A DNA stretch of 64,000 nt from Arachidicoccus soli (lineage in GTDB: Bacteria; Bacteroidota; Bacteroidia; Chitinophagales; Chitinophagaceae), in NCBI RefSeq assembly GCF_003600625.1, contig NZ_CP032489.1:248001-312000 (forward strand). The letters run 5' to 3'. Both the position numbers and the translations under genes were made by a program. The number at the start of each line of letters is the position of its first letter. Positions within the stretch are counted from its first letter, which is position 1. Below the pieces are notes generated by a model that saw only the letters and a list, made by a program, of their open reading frames with translations, made no database searches and was not told the origin of the DNA. Shown here piece by piece: positions 49,493 to 58,128 of this stretch.

Positions 49493-51964
49493 ATGGAACA
49501 ATTTCCGCATTTGAAATTCGTACAAAAACTTATTGGAAGACCTAGATTGTTTGGAGGTGGTAAGCTGAGTGAAGCTACCAAATATAATAAGGATCATCGG
49601 CACGAACATAGTGAGAATCTAATCAGAACTACTTCTAAAATAAAAACTACTTGGAGTAAAACTTTAGCTAGCCGAGATCGGGGCGATCTGGCTCCTTTAG
49701 ATAGCACCGTAATACCCATATTTCTTCAAATTGACCCAGATTTACTGAATGCTGATTTCGACCTACAGGCATTTGGTATTGAGATTATATCAGAAGAAGA
49801 AAATGGATTTATTGTTGGTGCATCGGTGGATAATTTAAGAAGCTTAGATGAAAAGATAAATGGATTTATAAACGCAGAGCACGGCAGTGGTAAAATTGCA
49901 GATTTATGGCAAATTATTGATGGCAACAATGAAGACTGGAAGCCACAACATATTTTGTCAACCGCTCTTCTAGAAAAATGGGCTCAAATAGAGGATAATG
50001 TGCAATATCCAGTTGAAGTTAGTATTGCATTTGACAAACCTCTTGGTGCAGAACCAGGCACTGAAAAACGAGGTGGCATTGTCAGGCTAGAGAAATATAG
50101 GAAGGAACAGGAAGAGCGAGACGAACGACTTAGACAACGTCAAACGAGTTTTGAGAATTTTATTCGTTACTATGGAGAGATTACAAGTGGAATTGTCGAG
50201 TTGGAAGATTGCTTTGGTTGTGAAGTTATAATAAGTGGAAAGGGTTTGAAAGATTTAGTCGCTAATTATCCGTTTGTTTTTGAAGTGAATGAACTCGAAA
50301 GAATAGGTGGTGTAACAGGAGGAGTTGGTGAAACTGAAAATAGCGATCTCGTAATTTTAGCTCCAGAGGAAAATGCTCCGATAGTTGGGGTAATTGACAG
50401 TGGATTAATGCAAAACCATAAGTTTTTAGAAATTGCCATAGATGCTTATTCCAAAAGTTATTTATTTGAGGACGATTCTGTTGCAGATAATGTAAAGGGG
50501 GGTGGTCATGGAACCAGGGTTGCGGGTGCAATACTCTATCCTCTTGGAGTTTCTAAATATCAGTCGCCTTATCAATTACCTTGTTATATACGTAACCTAC
50601 GGATTCTAGATAAAAATAATAAACTCCTTCACCGTTACCCCGCAGAACTTTTAAGGAAGATCATAGAAGATAACGACGATTGTTCTATTTTCAATTTATC
50701 TGTTAATTCTACAATACCATATAGGAGAAGGCATATGTCAACTTGGGCTGCATGCCTTGATCAAGCTATGTTTGACAAGAACGTCTTATTTGTGATATCA
50801 GCGGGAAATATTCACAGAAATACCATAAAAGATTATATCGCAGCCGGAAAAATTTATCCACATTTCCTTGAGGAACCTTTTTGTAACATTGCTAATCCTG
50901 GTCAAAGTTGTTTTGCCATTACTGTGGGTTCTATAAACCATGCGACATTTGAAGATGAATCATGGGAGTCTTTAGGTGATAAGTTGAATGTTTCAGCATT
51001 TTCCAGAATTGGTCCGGGTATTTGGGGGACAGTTAAGCCAGATATAGTTGAATTCGGAGGAGGGCTCGTGGTTTCAAAAAATGGCTTGAATCAAATTAAG
51101 GAATCAAAGGCTACTGCGCCAGAGTTACTTCGCTCAACTCTACATGGCGGAAGTTTTAATAGCTCAGATACGGTCGGCACTTCTTTCGCGGCTCCAAAAG
51201 CTACACATATTATCTCTAACTTAAAAAGATTATATCCGAGCGAAACTGTGAATTTACTCCGGGCTCTATTGGTACAAGGTGCTCGTCTTCCTAATGATTA
51301 CTTTTTAAACCCGACAGAAGCGAGTATTAAATCCTTAGGCTATGGCGTTCCATCCTTAGAAAGAGTAATCCAAAATACCGATTATCGTGTTTCTTTTTAC
51401 AATACAGCTAACATAAGAGCAGAAGAGGGTCATATTTATTCCTTAAAGATTCCTGATAGTATGAGAAACCCAGGGGACGAGTATGATATTTTGATAGAGG
51501 TTACCCTAGCATATACGGCTAAAATTCGGCGGACGAGGCAGAAAGTTAAATCCTATCTTTCTACATGGCTCGACTGGTCTAACTCTAAACTTGGTGAGTC
51601 ATTTGAGAGTTACAAAGACTTTGCTCTTAAAGAGATTGAAGGAGAAGTAACTCAATATGACAATGCAGCAAGAAAGCAATTAACAGGTATAAATTGGAAA
51701 ATTGGGGAAAGAAACAATGGAGGGGATGTGAGAAAATTTACTAGGGGGAACAATTCCATTCAAAAAGATTGGGCTATTATTAAATCTCATGAATTACCTG
51801 AAGAGATAAGTTTTGTAACTAGAGGGCATAAAGGATGGGACAAGAATAGGGATGAGGTGCCATACGCCTTTGTAGTTTCCCTTGAAATATTAGGTAATAA
51901 TATACCAATTTACGAATCTATTAGGATTGAAAATGAAAATGAAATTAGGTTAGAAAATGACTAA
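49493..51964 (+). CDS. IetS-like subtilisin (S8) serine protease
   Basis: An 823-aa cytoplasmic protease (no signal peptide). A 290-residue N-terminal domain precedes the S8 catalytic domain with the complete triad: Asp302 in GVIDSG, His339 in GGGHGTRVAGA and Ser564 in GTSFAAPKA, plus the oxyanion Asn439 in SAGN. A C-terminal beta-rich domain of about 200 residues follows. The start ATG is 4 nt after the ATPase stop, so the two are translated together. It is the likely toxic effector of the pair. Whether it acts in defence or plasmid-type addiction of the island cannot be told apart from sequence. Confidence 0.87.
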   Translation: MEQFPHLKFVQKLIGRPRLFGGGKLSEATKYNKDHRHEHSENLIRTTSKIKTTWSKTLASRDRGDLAPLDSTVIPIFLQIDPDLLNADFDLQAFGIEIISEEENGFIVGASVDNLRSLDEKINGFINAEHGSGKIADLWQIIDGNNEDWKPQHILSTALLEKWAQIEDNVQYPVEVSIAFDKPLGAEPGTEKRGGIVRLEKYRKEQEERDERLRQRQTSFENFIRYYGEITSGIVELEDCFGCEVIISGKGLKDLVANYPFVFEVNELERIGGVTGGVGETENSDLVILAPEENAPIVGVIDSGLMQNHKFLEIAIDAYSKSYLFEDDSVADNVKGGGHGTRVAGAILYPLGVSKYQSPYQLPCYIRNLRILDKNNKLLHRYPAELLRKIIEDNDDCSIFNLSVNSTIPYRRRHMSTWAACLDQAMFDKNVLFVISAGNIHRNTIKDYIAAGKIYPHFLEEPFCNIANPGQSCFAITVGSINHATFEDESWESLGDKLNVSAFSRIGPGIWGTVKPDIVEFGGGLVVSKNGLNQIKESKATAPELLRSTLHGGSFNSSDTVGTSFAAPKATHIISNLKRLYPSETVNLLRALLVQGARLPNDYFLNPTEASIKSLGYGVPSLERVIQNTDYRVSFYNTANIRAEEGHIYSLKIPDSMRNPGDEYDILIEVTLAYTAKIRRTRQKVKSYLSTWLDWSNSKLGESFESYKDFALKEIEGEVTQYDNAARKQLTGINWKIGERNNGGDVRKFTRGNNSIQKDWAIIKSHELPEEISFVTRGHKGWDKNRDEVPYAFVVSLEILGNNIPIYESIRIENENEIRLEND

Positions 51965-52537
51965 TATTTTGCTAGGATCTAATTGATAGATTAGGGTATT
52001 ATAATTCTAAGGAATGGGCATAGATTTTTGAAACTAACCCACAAAGAGTATAAGTAAAAATATATTGGATAGTGTCTTTTCGAGGCTGTGTTTTATAAGT
52101 GTATTAAAAAATAAAGCATCGATTATTTTATTTGTCTATGTGCATTCGGTAGCTTCATTCATTCATGTCCATTCCTTTTCAGCATTTTGTTCATTACGCT
52201 TTGCTTCATTCTCTACACTGCCTTCCACTAGATTTCCACTCATTTCATTTCAGCAACCTCTATGCACCACACAGCAAGAGCAATGCATCCATTCCATTGT
52301 GTAAAGCATAGCGCGCAGGTTCATTCCGCCCAACCCCTTTTACTCAATTCCATTACTGCATTGCACTTGCTTTTCCCTAACGCTCCTTTTGATAGGAAAT
52401 GCCTTATTTTTACTACGACATTTTCCTTTTGCCAACAAACCAAAATTAATCAGACAGGATAGGAAAAATGGAAAGTGTAGTTTCTTAAAAAAATTGGGAT
52501 AGAACAAGAAATCCCTGCCAAATATTCTGACAAAAAA
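51965..52537. other. Non-coding, strand-biased stretch before the integrase
   Basis: About 570 nt. From about 52,100 to 52,470 the plus strand is strongly pyrimidine-rich, with many repeats of CATTC, TTCATT and CACTCATTTC. Two short plus-strand open frames (52,065-52,304; 52,262-52,462) have codon patterns of chance translation of this repetitive sequence and are not called. No hairpin terminator between the convergent ietS and integrase genes was obvious. Confidence 0.5.
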
Positions 52538-53764
52538 CTACATAAATGAAACTAGTATATCTGTATTTTTCCTAATAGCATCTTCTTCAAATCCAGAAAG
52601 ATAATTCTTAGTCGTGGAGAGTGAAGAGTGCCCCAATGCTTCACTTATAAATTCGGTAGAAACACCACTGTTTTTAAGAATAGTGGCAAAACTATGGCGG
52701 GCATAGTAAGTGGTTACATTTTTATTAATTCCTATTTCGAGTGCAACTTTCTTCATGTGTTCATTTATAAGGTGAATCGCTAACTGGACTTGATCATTTA
52801 TTTTAATAAGAGACATCCCATTTTTTAGAAAGGGAAAAATATATTTGTCTGGATGGACTGGTTTTTGCCCCCATTTGTCAATGATTCTTTTTGTCTCTTC
52901 TTTTAGTGAAATACGAATGGGTTCAGGATTGGCGCGACGAGAGCGAGTTGTTTTTGCTCTGAGAAAATGGATAAAATCTCCTTCTATATTTTCATATTTC
53001 AACAGACAGAGATCTTTTACATTCATACCATTGCAGAGATATAGGAATATCCAATAATCCCTACACATTTGTGTGGTACTATCTTCAGGCAAAGGATGAT
53101 GATAAATCTTTGCTATCTCCTCCAGCTTAAGTGCTTTTTTTATATTACGCCCGGACGGAATAATATATCGTCTTTTCCCAAAAGGATAATCATTCGCATC
53201 CATTAAACCTTCCTGAATGGCATAGTTGACAATAGCCCGTAGGCCTCTCAGATATATGCCGACAGTTGTAATTGAATTATTCTGACTGATAAACCACTGC
53301 TCGTAACTTCTCAGAAACTCAACAGTAATATGTTCGAATTTTAAATTTGGTTTAAACTTATTTAAAGAAACACAGGCGCAATTGTAAACAATAGCTGAAC
53401 CTATTTGTCCGTTTTCATTAAGCTGATGATTGTATTTTTCAAATGCAGTCCGCACATTGATTACCGCGATAGTTTTTGGGAAAAAAGCTGCTTCAAATTT
53501 GGCAAATGAAAAATTCGCCAAACCATTGCAACACTTTTCTGCATTCAGTCTTATTTCTAAAAGAGATAAAGCCTTCTTTTTCAATTTACCTCTTACTTTA
53601 TCTTCCTGTATTAGTTGCCAATCCTGTAAATTTGCATCACAACCTGTTGCATAATATTTGCGAACACCTCGGAAGGTCAAACGTAATTTTAGAGGGAATG
53701 TTTCATCCTCTTTTACTCTACGTTTATCCGGTACAATACTAATGTTTACGTTATTTTGTTTCAT
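52538..53764 (-). CDS. Tyrosine recombinase (island integrase)
   Basis: A 408-aa integrase of the Bacteroidota mobile-element type, which recombines the att sites in tRNA-Lys. Arm-binding N-terminal domain (NVNISIVPDKRRVKEDETFPLKLRLTF), SAM-like core-binding domain, and catalytic domain with Arg356-His357 in YYARHSFAT, His379 in LGHSS and the nucleophile Tyr388 in TTKNYL. The usual first Arg (GLR) is Asn248 in CNGMNVKDL, a change common in this sub-group. The start at 53,764 is preferred over 53,830 because the extra 22 residues would be encoded by the tandem TTGATACAT repeats. It lies 168 nt from attR. Confidence 0.92.
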   Translation of the reverse strand: MKQNNVNISIVPDKRRVKEDETFPLKLRLTFRGVRKYYATGCDANLQDWQLIQEDKVRGKLKKKALSLLEIRLNAEKCCNGLANFSFAKFEAAFFPKTIAVINVRTAFEKYNHQLNENGQIGSAIVYNCACVSLNKFKPNLKFEHITVEFLRSYEQWFISQNNSITTVGIYLRGLRAIVNYAIQEGLMDANDYPFGKRRYIIPSGRNIKKALKLEEIAKIYHHPLPEDSTTQMCRDYWIFLYLCNGMNVKDLCLLKYENIEGDFIHFLRAKTTRSRRANPEPIRISLKEETKRIIDKWGQKPVHPDKYIFPFLKNGMSLIKINDQVQLAIHLINEHMKKVALEIGINKNVTTYYARHSFATILKNSGVSTEFISEALGHSSLSTTKNYLSGFEEDAIRKNTDILVSFM

Positions 53765-53781
53765 GATTTTCAACTTTAAAT

Positions 53782-53802
53782 TTGATACATCATTTGATAC
53801 AT
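53782..53802 (+). repeat. Right arm-type tandem repeat, 2x TTGATACAT
   Basis: Two TTGATACAT copies starting at 53,782 and 53,794 (12-bp phase), identical over 21 nt with 23,000-23,020 and in the same orientation. They lie between the integrase start and attR, where arm sites or an autoregulatory operator would be expected. Confidence 0.65.
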
Positions 53803-53931
53803 GTTTTTGAAAAACAAGTACAATTGTCAAAAAACAAAATAAATAAAAATTTCTCGCAAAGTCAATAGGGGTAATAGTTTCAGCGAATAACTGGCACTAA
53901 CTTTTAACAACTGAAAGGGTTATTTTTCGAG

Positions 53932-53976
53932 CTCTTAATCAGCGGGTCTAGGGTTCGAGTCCCTACGGGGTCACTT
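53932..53976 (+). repeat. attR, 45-bp direct repeat (tRNA-Lys 3' fragment)
   Basis: Identical to 19,297-19,341. It carries only the tRNA sequence from the anticodon loop to the 3' end, with no D arm or 5' acceptor strand, so it is not a tRNA gene. It marks the right border of the island. Confidence 0.95.
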
Positions 53977-53985
53977 CAATGATAG

Positions 53986-54018
53986 TAAGGGTTTCAGCGA
54001 ACGAAGCCCTTATTTTAT
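53986..54018 (+). terminator. Original tRNA-Lys terminator, now beyond attR
   Basis: TAAGGGTTTC pairs with GAAGCCCTTA (one wobble) and is followed by TTTTATTT. It lies 10 nt after the tRNA fragment, so before integration it would have ended the tRNA-Lys transcript. Confidence 0.75.
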
Positions 54019-54079
54019 TTAGGCAATTTCAAAACATTTTCAAAACAAATGGCTTCCAAAATATGTAAATGATTGTTGT

Positions 54080-54424
54080 TTGCAAAAGATCTTGAGAGAG
54101 AAAAAGCTTATTTTCGATTATTATAACCAAAACATTAAAAAAAATGTGAACGAAATTGATTTAACTGGCTTAATTGATGATAGAAACAAGAAACTTTGGG
54201 ATGAGATTCGTGCAAAACAATCGGTTCAAGTGCAACCATCTGATAATGGAGGCTATGCCGTATTAACATCGAATGATGAGGCAATTGTGTATTTTGATGA
54301 TAATAATAGGGATCCTGCTGCATTTACCCATGAACTTCTCCATATTAAAGAGAGGACAAACTATTTCCATAAAAACGTTTATATCAAAGATAATGAAACA
54401 TTGATTTGTGATACAGTTCTTTGA
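54080..54424 (+). CDS. Short protein with a HELLH motif, probably a fragment
   Basis: Up to 114 aa from a TTG at 54,080. Residues about 80-95 read DPAAFTHELLHIKERTNYF; HELLH is the HExxH zinc-binding signature of metallopeptidases such as the ImmA type. The chain stops shortly after, at ICDTVL, without the third ligand region, and no ATG start exists, so it looks like a degraded or truncated gene just outside the island. A second older element scar is possible. Confidence 0.45.
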   Translation: MQKILREKKLIFDYYNQNIKKNVNEIDLTGLIDDRNKKLWDEIRAKQSVQVQPSDNGGYAVLTSNDEAIVYFDDNNRDPAAFTHELLHIKERTNYFHKNVYIKDNETLICDTVL

Positions 54425-54499
54425 GACATTATATTGGCAAAATTCACTTGCAAAATGAGAGGGGAGGGCATTCTCAAAAAACGGCCGTTTTAGCAAGCA

Positions 54500-55684
54500 T
54501 CATTTTTCTATTTTGTTTAAAATCTCTTGCATCATCCCTGCCAAAGAAATAGCGGTAACACTATCTCCTAAAGAAAACCTGTCTGCACCCGAATAAACCA
54601 CAAAGCGTTTATCTGCTTTAATATCCGCGCAAGCCGAGTGAAATCCTTTGGATAAGACGGGGGCTGAACTGCGTTTTATTTCAATAGCCCACTTTTCATT
54701 GCCGGCAAATTCTAATATCAAGTCAATCTCTGCACCACCCGATGTGCGGTAGAAATAAGGCAGTGCCCAGCCTTGCGTAACCGATAAAATATTTTCTATT
54801 ACAAAGCCCTCCCAACTTCCGCCTACAACCGGATGACCGAGTAATTCGTTCAGAGAAACGATATTCAACAAAGCATGGACAAGACCACTATCGCGCACGT
54901 ATATCTTAGGCGCACGTACCAACCGCTTTCCTAAATTAGCTGTCCAAGGCTGTAAACGCCTAACCAGTAAAAGATCTACCATTAAATCTATGTAACGATT
55001 AATTGTTACGCTGCTTACTTCCAGGTTTCTGCCCAATTGAGAGGCATTGACAATGCCGCTTTGATTATGCGCAAGCATTGTCCAAAAACGTTCAAGCGTT
55101 TGGGCTGGAATGCGTGGCCCCAACTGCGGAATATCTCTTTCAAGATAAGTGCGGATAAAGTCGCGCCGCCAATCCATACTATCTTTACCGGACGTTGCCA
55201 ATAAACTTTCCGGAAAACCGCCTCGCAACCAAAGTGTATTTAAGTCTGCTTTCTTGTTATTTTCGGTAAACTCCAAAGCATCAATGCCATATAATTCAAG
55301 ATAGGCTATACGACCCGCAAGCGATTCTCCCGATTGCTGCAGCAAGTCAATCGAAGCAGAACCGAGGAATAAAAACAATCCGGACTTATTTCCCCTTCTT
55401 CTTTCTTTATCAATGATTCCCCTAAGAGAGGTAAAAATCTCGGGAGTGCGCTGCACTTCATCCAACACGATAAGTTTTTCTGCATTCGCAGCATAAAAAG
55501 TACCCATATCCTGCATCTTAATCCTATCTAGGTTATTTTCGAGGTCAAGATAGATGGCTTCGGTATGCTCGGCTATATCTAAAGCAATCGTCGTTTTACC
55601 AACCTGTCTCGGTCCCATCAGTGCAACAGAAGGGCTGCGTTGCAATGTTTCGCCCACTTTTTTTTCTAATCGTCTTTTTATCAT
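54500..55684 (-). CDS. AAA_14/DUF4143 family ATPase
   Basis: A 394-aa ATPase. Walker A is GPRQVGKTT at about residues 24-32, Walker B LIVLDEVQRTPEIF at about 70-83 and LFLFLGSAS as sensor region; the DUF4143 domain covers the C-terminal half and ends in a nuclease-like core, GGAEIDLILEF... WAIEIKRSS. These proteins are abundant in bacteria and Bacteroidota, usually as single genes; the physiological role is unknown and links to transposition or toxin-antitoxin control have been suggested only by context. It starts 2 nt from a large palindromic promoter. Confidence 0.85.
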   Translation of the reverse strand: MIKRRLEKKVGETLQRSPSVALMGPRQVGKTTIALDIAEHTEAIYLDLENNLDRIKMQDMGTFYAANAEKLIVLDEVQRTPEIFTSLRGIIDKERRRGNKSGLFLFLGSASIDLLQQSGESLAGRIAYLELYGIDALEFTENNKKADLNTLWLRGGFPESLLATSGKDSMDWRRDFIRTYLERDIPQLGPRIPAQTLERFWTMLAHNQSGIVNASQLGRNLEVSSVTINRYIDLMVDLLLVRRLQPWTANLGKRLVRAPKIYVRDSGLVHALLNIVSLNELLGHPVVGGSWEGFVIENILSVTQGWALPYFYRTSGGAEIDLILEFAGNEKWAIEIKRSSAPVLSKGFHSACADIKADKRFVVYSGADRFSLGDSVTAISLAGMMQEILNKIEK

Positions 55685-55686
55685 TA

Positions 55687-55719
55687 TTGCAAATTTAATA
55701 CTTAATATTAAATTTGCAA
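55687..55719. promoter_or_regulatory. 13-bp palindrome with back-to-back -7 boxes
   Basis: TTGCAAATTTAAT and ATTAAATTTGCAA form a perfect 13-bp inverted repeat around ACTTAAT. Each arm contains TAAATTTG, a TAnnTTTG match: one (55,690-55,697, minus) lies 5 nt before the ATPase start codon, the other (55,709-55,716) points right. It may be both promoter and operator, with a leaderless ATPase mRNA. Confidence 0.5.
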
Positions 55720-55977
55720 GATTAAATATCTTATGACAAAATGAATAAAAACAACCTCTACTAGCGTGGAGATATAACCACTGTGTAAAATTAATTATGC
55801 AACGCGTTATTAAAGATAATTGTTTGAAGCATCAAGAAGTGTAAAATTTCCTGGCTTTGGCAACATGCGGCAAAGTGTTAAGGGGCTTAGAAATCAAAAT
55901 TTTATTGAATTGATTCTATAAATTGGGTGTAAAACTGGGTGTAAATGCAAAAAGACATTGATAATCAATGCCTTTAG

Positions 55978-56062
55978 CGGAGAGTGAGGGATTCGAACCC
56001 CCGGACCTGTTACAGTCAACAGTTTTCAAGACTGCCGCAATCGACCACTCTGCCAACTCTCC
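55978..56062 (-). tRNA. tRNA-Ser(TGA)
   Basis: Type II tRNA of 85 nt with acceptor GGAGAGT/ACTCTCC, discriminator G, anticodon loop CTTGAAA with anticodon TGA, a variable arm (TGACTGTAACAGGTC region) and T loop GTTCGAATC. Confidence 0.95.
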
Positions 56063-56119
56063 GGGCGCAAAATAATATCTTATAAATTTAACTACCAAAT
56101 TTTTTTAATTTTCTTCTCG

Positions 56120-56127
56120 TAGCTTTG
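56120..56127 (+). promoter_or_regulatory. -7 box for ABC exporter gene
   Basis: TAGCTTTG matches TAnnTTTG, 73 nt before the start codon at 56,201. Confidence 0.42.
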
Positions 56128-56200
56128 TAAAATTATTTCAAATTCAATTGCCAATTTATCCTATTTAAAACCTATTGGCATTCCTAATAAATACGAGTAA

Positions 56201-58021
56201 ATGGCGCAGTTATCCGCAGTAAATAAATATTTCTGGAAATATAAATACCGTTTTTCTTTAGGCATCTTATTTATTGTGGCATCCAACTATTTTTTCGTAA
56301 TGGCACCTCAAGTGGCTAATTATGTGGTGGGAAAGCTACAGCAAGCCTTGCCTGGTGTACACCAAGCAAATGTTCGCAAACCTATTATCAAAGATGCATT
56401 ACTCTCTGCATTTATTGATTGGGTTGATAAATTTGCGTATGGCAAATTAGTCTTGATTTGTAGCGTAGTTATCATTTTGCTCGCCATTATTCGAGGCCTG
56501 TTCATGTATTTCATGAGGCAAACTGTTATTGTAATGAGCCGACACATAGAATATGATCAGAAGAATGAAGTATACAATCATTATCAAAAATTAGATGCAG
56601 GATTCTACAAAACACATGCAACAGGAGATATGATGAATAGAATGGCCGAAGACGTAAGTCGTGTGCGCATGTACACCGGCCCAGCTATTATGTATTTGAT
56701 TAACCTTTCTACGCTTATTATTTTCGCGTTGGTAAATATGTTGGCGCAGGACGTACAACTGACTTTAATCGTAATATCTCCATTACCCATTTTAGCAGTT
56801 ACTATTTATTTCGTCAATATGAATATTCATCGACGTAGTGAGCGTGTGCAAGCTATGCTTTCAGACCTTACTACGAATGCGCAAGAATCTTATTCTGGAA
56901 TCCGTGTGATAAAATCATATGTACAAGAAAAGGCGATGCTTGGGTTCTTCAAAAAAAACAGCGAAGAGTATAGGAAAAATGCAGTTGGACTGGCCAAAGT
57001 AGAAGCAATTTATTTCCCCAGCATGACACTGATTATTGGCTTGAGCACTTTGGTTACGATATTGATTGGTAGTCAAGTAGTGTTGCATGATACTTCTAAA
57101 GTTGGATTGATTGTTGAATTTGTAATGTATATTAATATGCTTACATTTCCAGTAAGTGCTATTGGATGGGTTGCAAGCATGATCCAGCGTGCATCGGCAT
57201 CGCAGAAAAGATTGAATGAGTTTTTGGATGCAGAACCTGAAGTAAAAGACAAAAGCGTAACTTCACCTGCTAATTTCGATGGTGATATTGAATTTAAGAA
57301 TGTAACTTTTACATATCCAAATACTGGCATTACGGCTATCAAAGATTTTTCTTTACAAATTAAGAAAGGAGAGAAGGTTTTAATATTGGGGAAAACTGGT
57401 AGTGGAAAATCTACTTTGGCACAAATGTTATTACGTGCATATAATACAGATAGTGGCAAGATTTTGATTAATGGAGTTGATATCGCTGATATGCCTTTTA
57501 GAGAACTGCGAGATAATATTAGTTATGTTCCGCAAGATGTATTCCTATTCAGTGATACAATTGCGTCGAATATTAGTTTTGGATTAAAAGAAAAAGCGGC
57601 ACAAGATAGAATAGAGGGGGCGGCTCGTTTTGCCAGCATACATAATGAAATTGAGACATTAGAGAATGGTTACGATACGTTGGTGGGTGAACGAGGTGTA
57701 ACGTTAAGCGGTGGTCAAAAACAACGTGTATCCATTGCAAGAGCATTAATCAAAAAGCCTCAATTACTAATCTTTGATGATTGCCTTAGCGCTGTTGATA
57801 CCAAAACAGAAAACGAAATTATTACACATCTAAATCAATATTTAAGCAATAAAACGGCTATCATTATTACACATCGGATTTTTACGGTTTTTAATTTTTC
57901 CCAAATCATTGTTTTAGAAGATGGGAAAATATTAGAACATGGCAGTCACGAACAATTGTTAGGGTCTGGCGGCTATTACGCTAAATTGTATAAAAAGCAG
58001 GTTTTGGATAATTACAATTAA
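56201..58021 (+). CDS. ABC exporter (MsbA-type, fused membrane and ATPase domains)
   Basis: A 606-aa half-transporter. Six membrane helices lie in residues 1-330 (for example 18-36, 82-104, 162-185, 187-207, 270-292) and the ATPase domain from about 360. Walker A is GKTGSGKST (397-405), the signature LSGGQKQR (502-509), Walker B LLIFDDCLSAVD (522-533) and the switch His558. The catalytic Glu after Walker B is Asp527, as in the degenerate half of some heterodimeric exporters. MsbA-like proteins move lipids or drugs outward; the substrate here is unknown. It stands alone under its own promoter. Confidence 0.92.
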   Translation: MAQLSAVNKYFWKYKYRFSLGILFIVASNYFFVMAPQVANYVVGKLQQALPGVHQANVRKPIIKDALLSAFIDWVDKFAYGKLVLICSVVIILLAIIRGLFMYFMRQTVIVMSRHIEYDQKNEVYNHYQKLDAGFYKTHATGDMMNRMAEDVSRVRMYTGPAIMYLINLSTLIIFALVNMLAQDVQLTLIVISPLPILAVTIYFVNMNIHRRSERVQAMLSDLTTNAQESYSGIRVIKSYVQEKAMLGFFKKNSEEYRKNAVGLAKVEAIYFPSMTLIIGLSTLVTILIGSQVVLHDTSKVGLIVEFVMYINMLTFPVSAIGWVASMIQRASASQKRLNEFLDAEPEVKDKSVTSPANFDGDIEFKNVTFTYPNTGITAIKDFSLQIKKGEKVLILGKTGSGKSTLAQMLLRAYNTDSGKILINGVDIADMPFRELRDNISYVPQDVFLFSDTIASNISFGLKEKAAQDRIEGAARFASIHNEIETLENGYDTLVGERGVTLSGGQKQRVSIARALIKKPQLLIFDDCLSAVDTKTENEIITHLNQYLSNKTAIIITHRIFTVFNFSQIIVLEDGKILEHGSHEQLLGSGGYYAKLYKKQVLDNYN

Positions 58022-58084
58022 TAGAATCTATGATAATATTCTGAAAAATAAAGAATCCAATTCGGTTTTAAATGTAAAAGATAG

Positions 58085-58092
58085 TAGCTTTG
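58085..58092 (+). promoter_or_regulatory. -7 box for ppa
   Basis: TAGCTTTG, an exact TAnnTTTG, with TTCG 20 nt upstream; 36 nt before the ppa start codon. Confidence 0.5.
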
Positions 58093-58128
58093 CGCGCACA
58101 AAAAGTTTTGTAATACAAATATATCTAT

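Noticed and set aside
52065-52462. Two plus-strand open frames near the integrase.
   Set aside because: Translations reflect the pyrimidine-rich repetitive sequence (Ser/Phe/His-rich) and have no start signals.
53765-53830. Longer integrase N-terminus from 53,830.
   Set aside because: The extra residues are translation of the tandem TTGATACAT motif, which is also present without coding role at 23,000.
53932-53976. Second tRNA-Lys gene.
   Set aside because: Only the 3' half is present; the D arm and the 5' acceptor strand are missing.
55916-56098. Minus-strand open frame over tRNA-Ser.
   Set aside because: It overlaps the tRNA gene completely.
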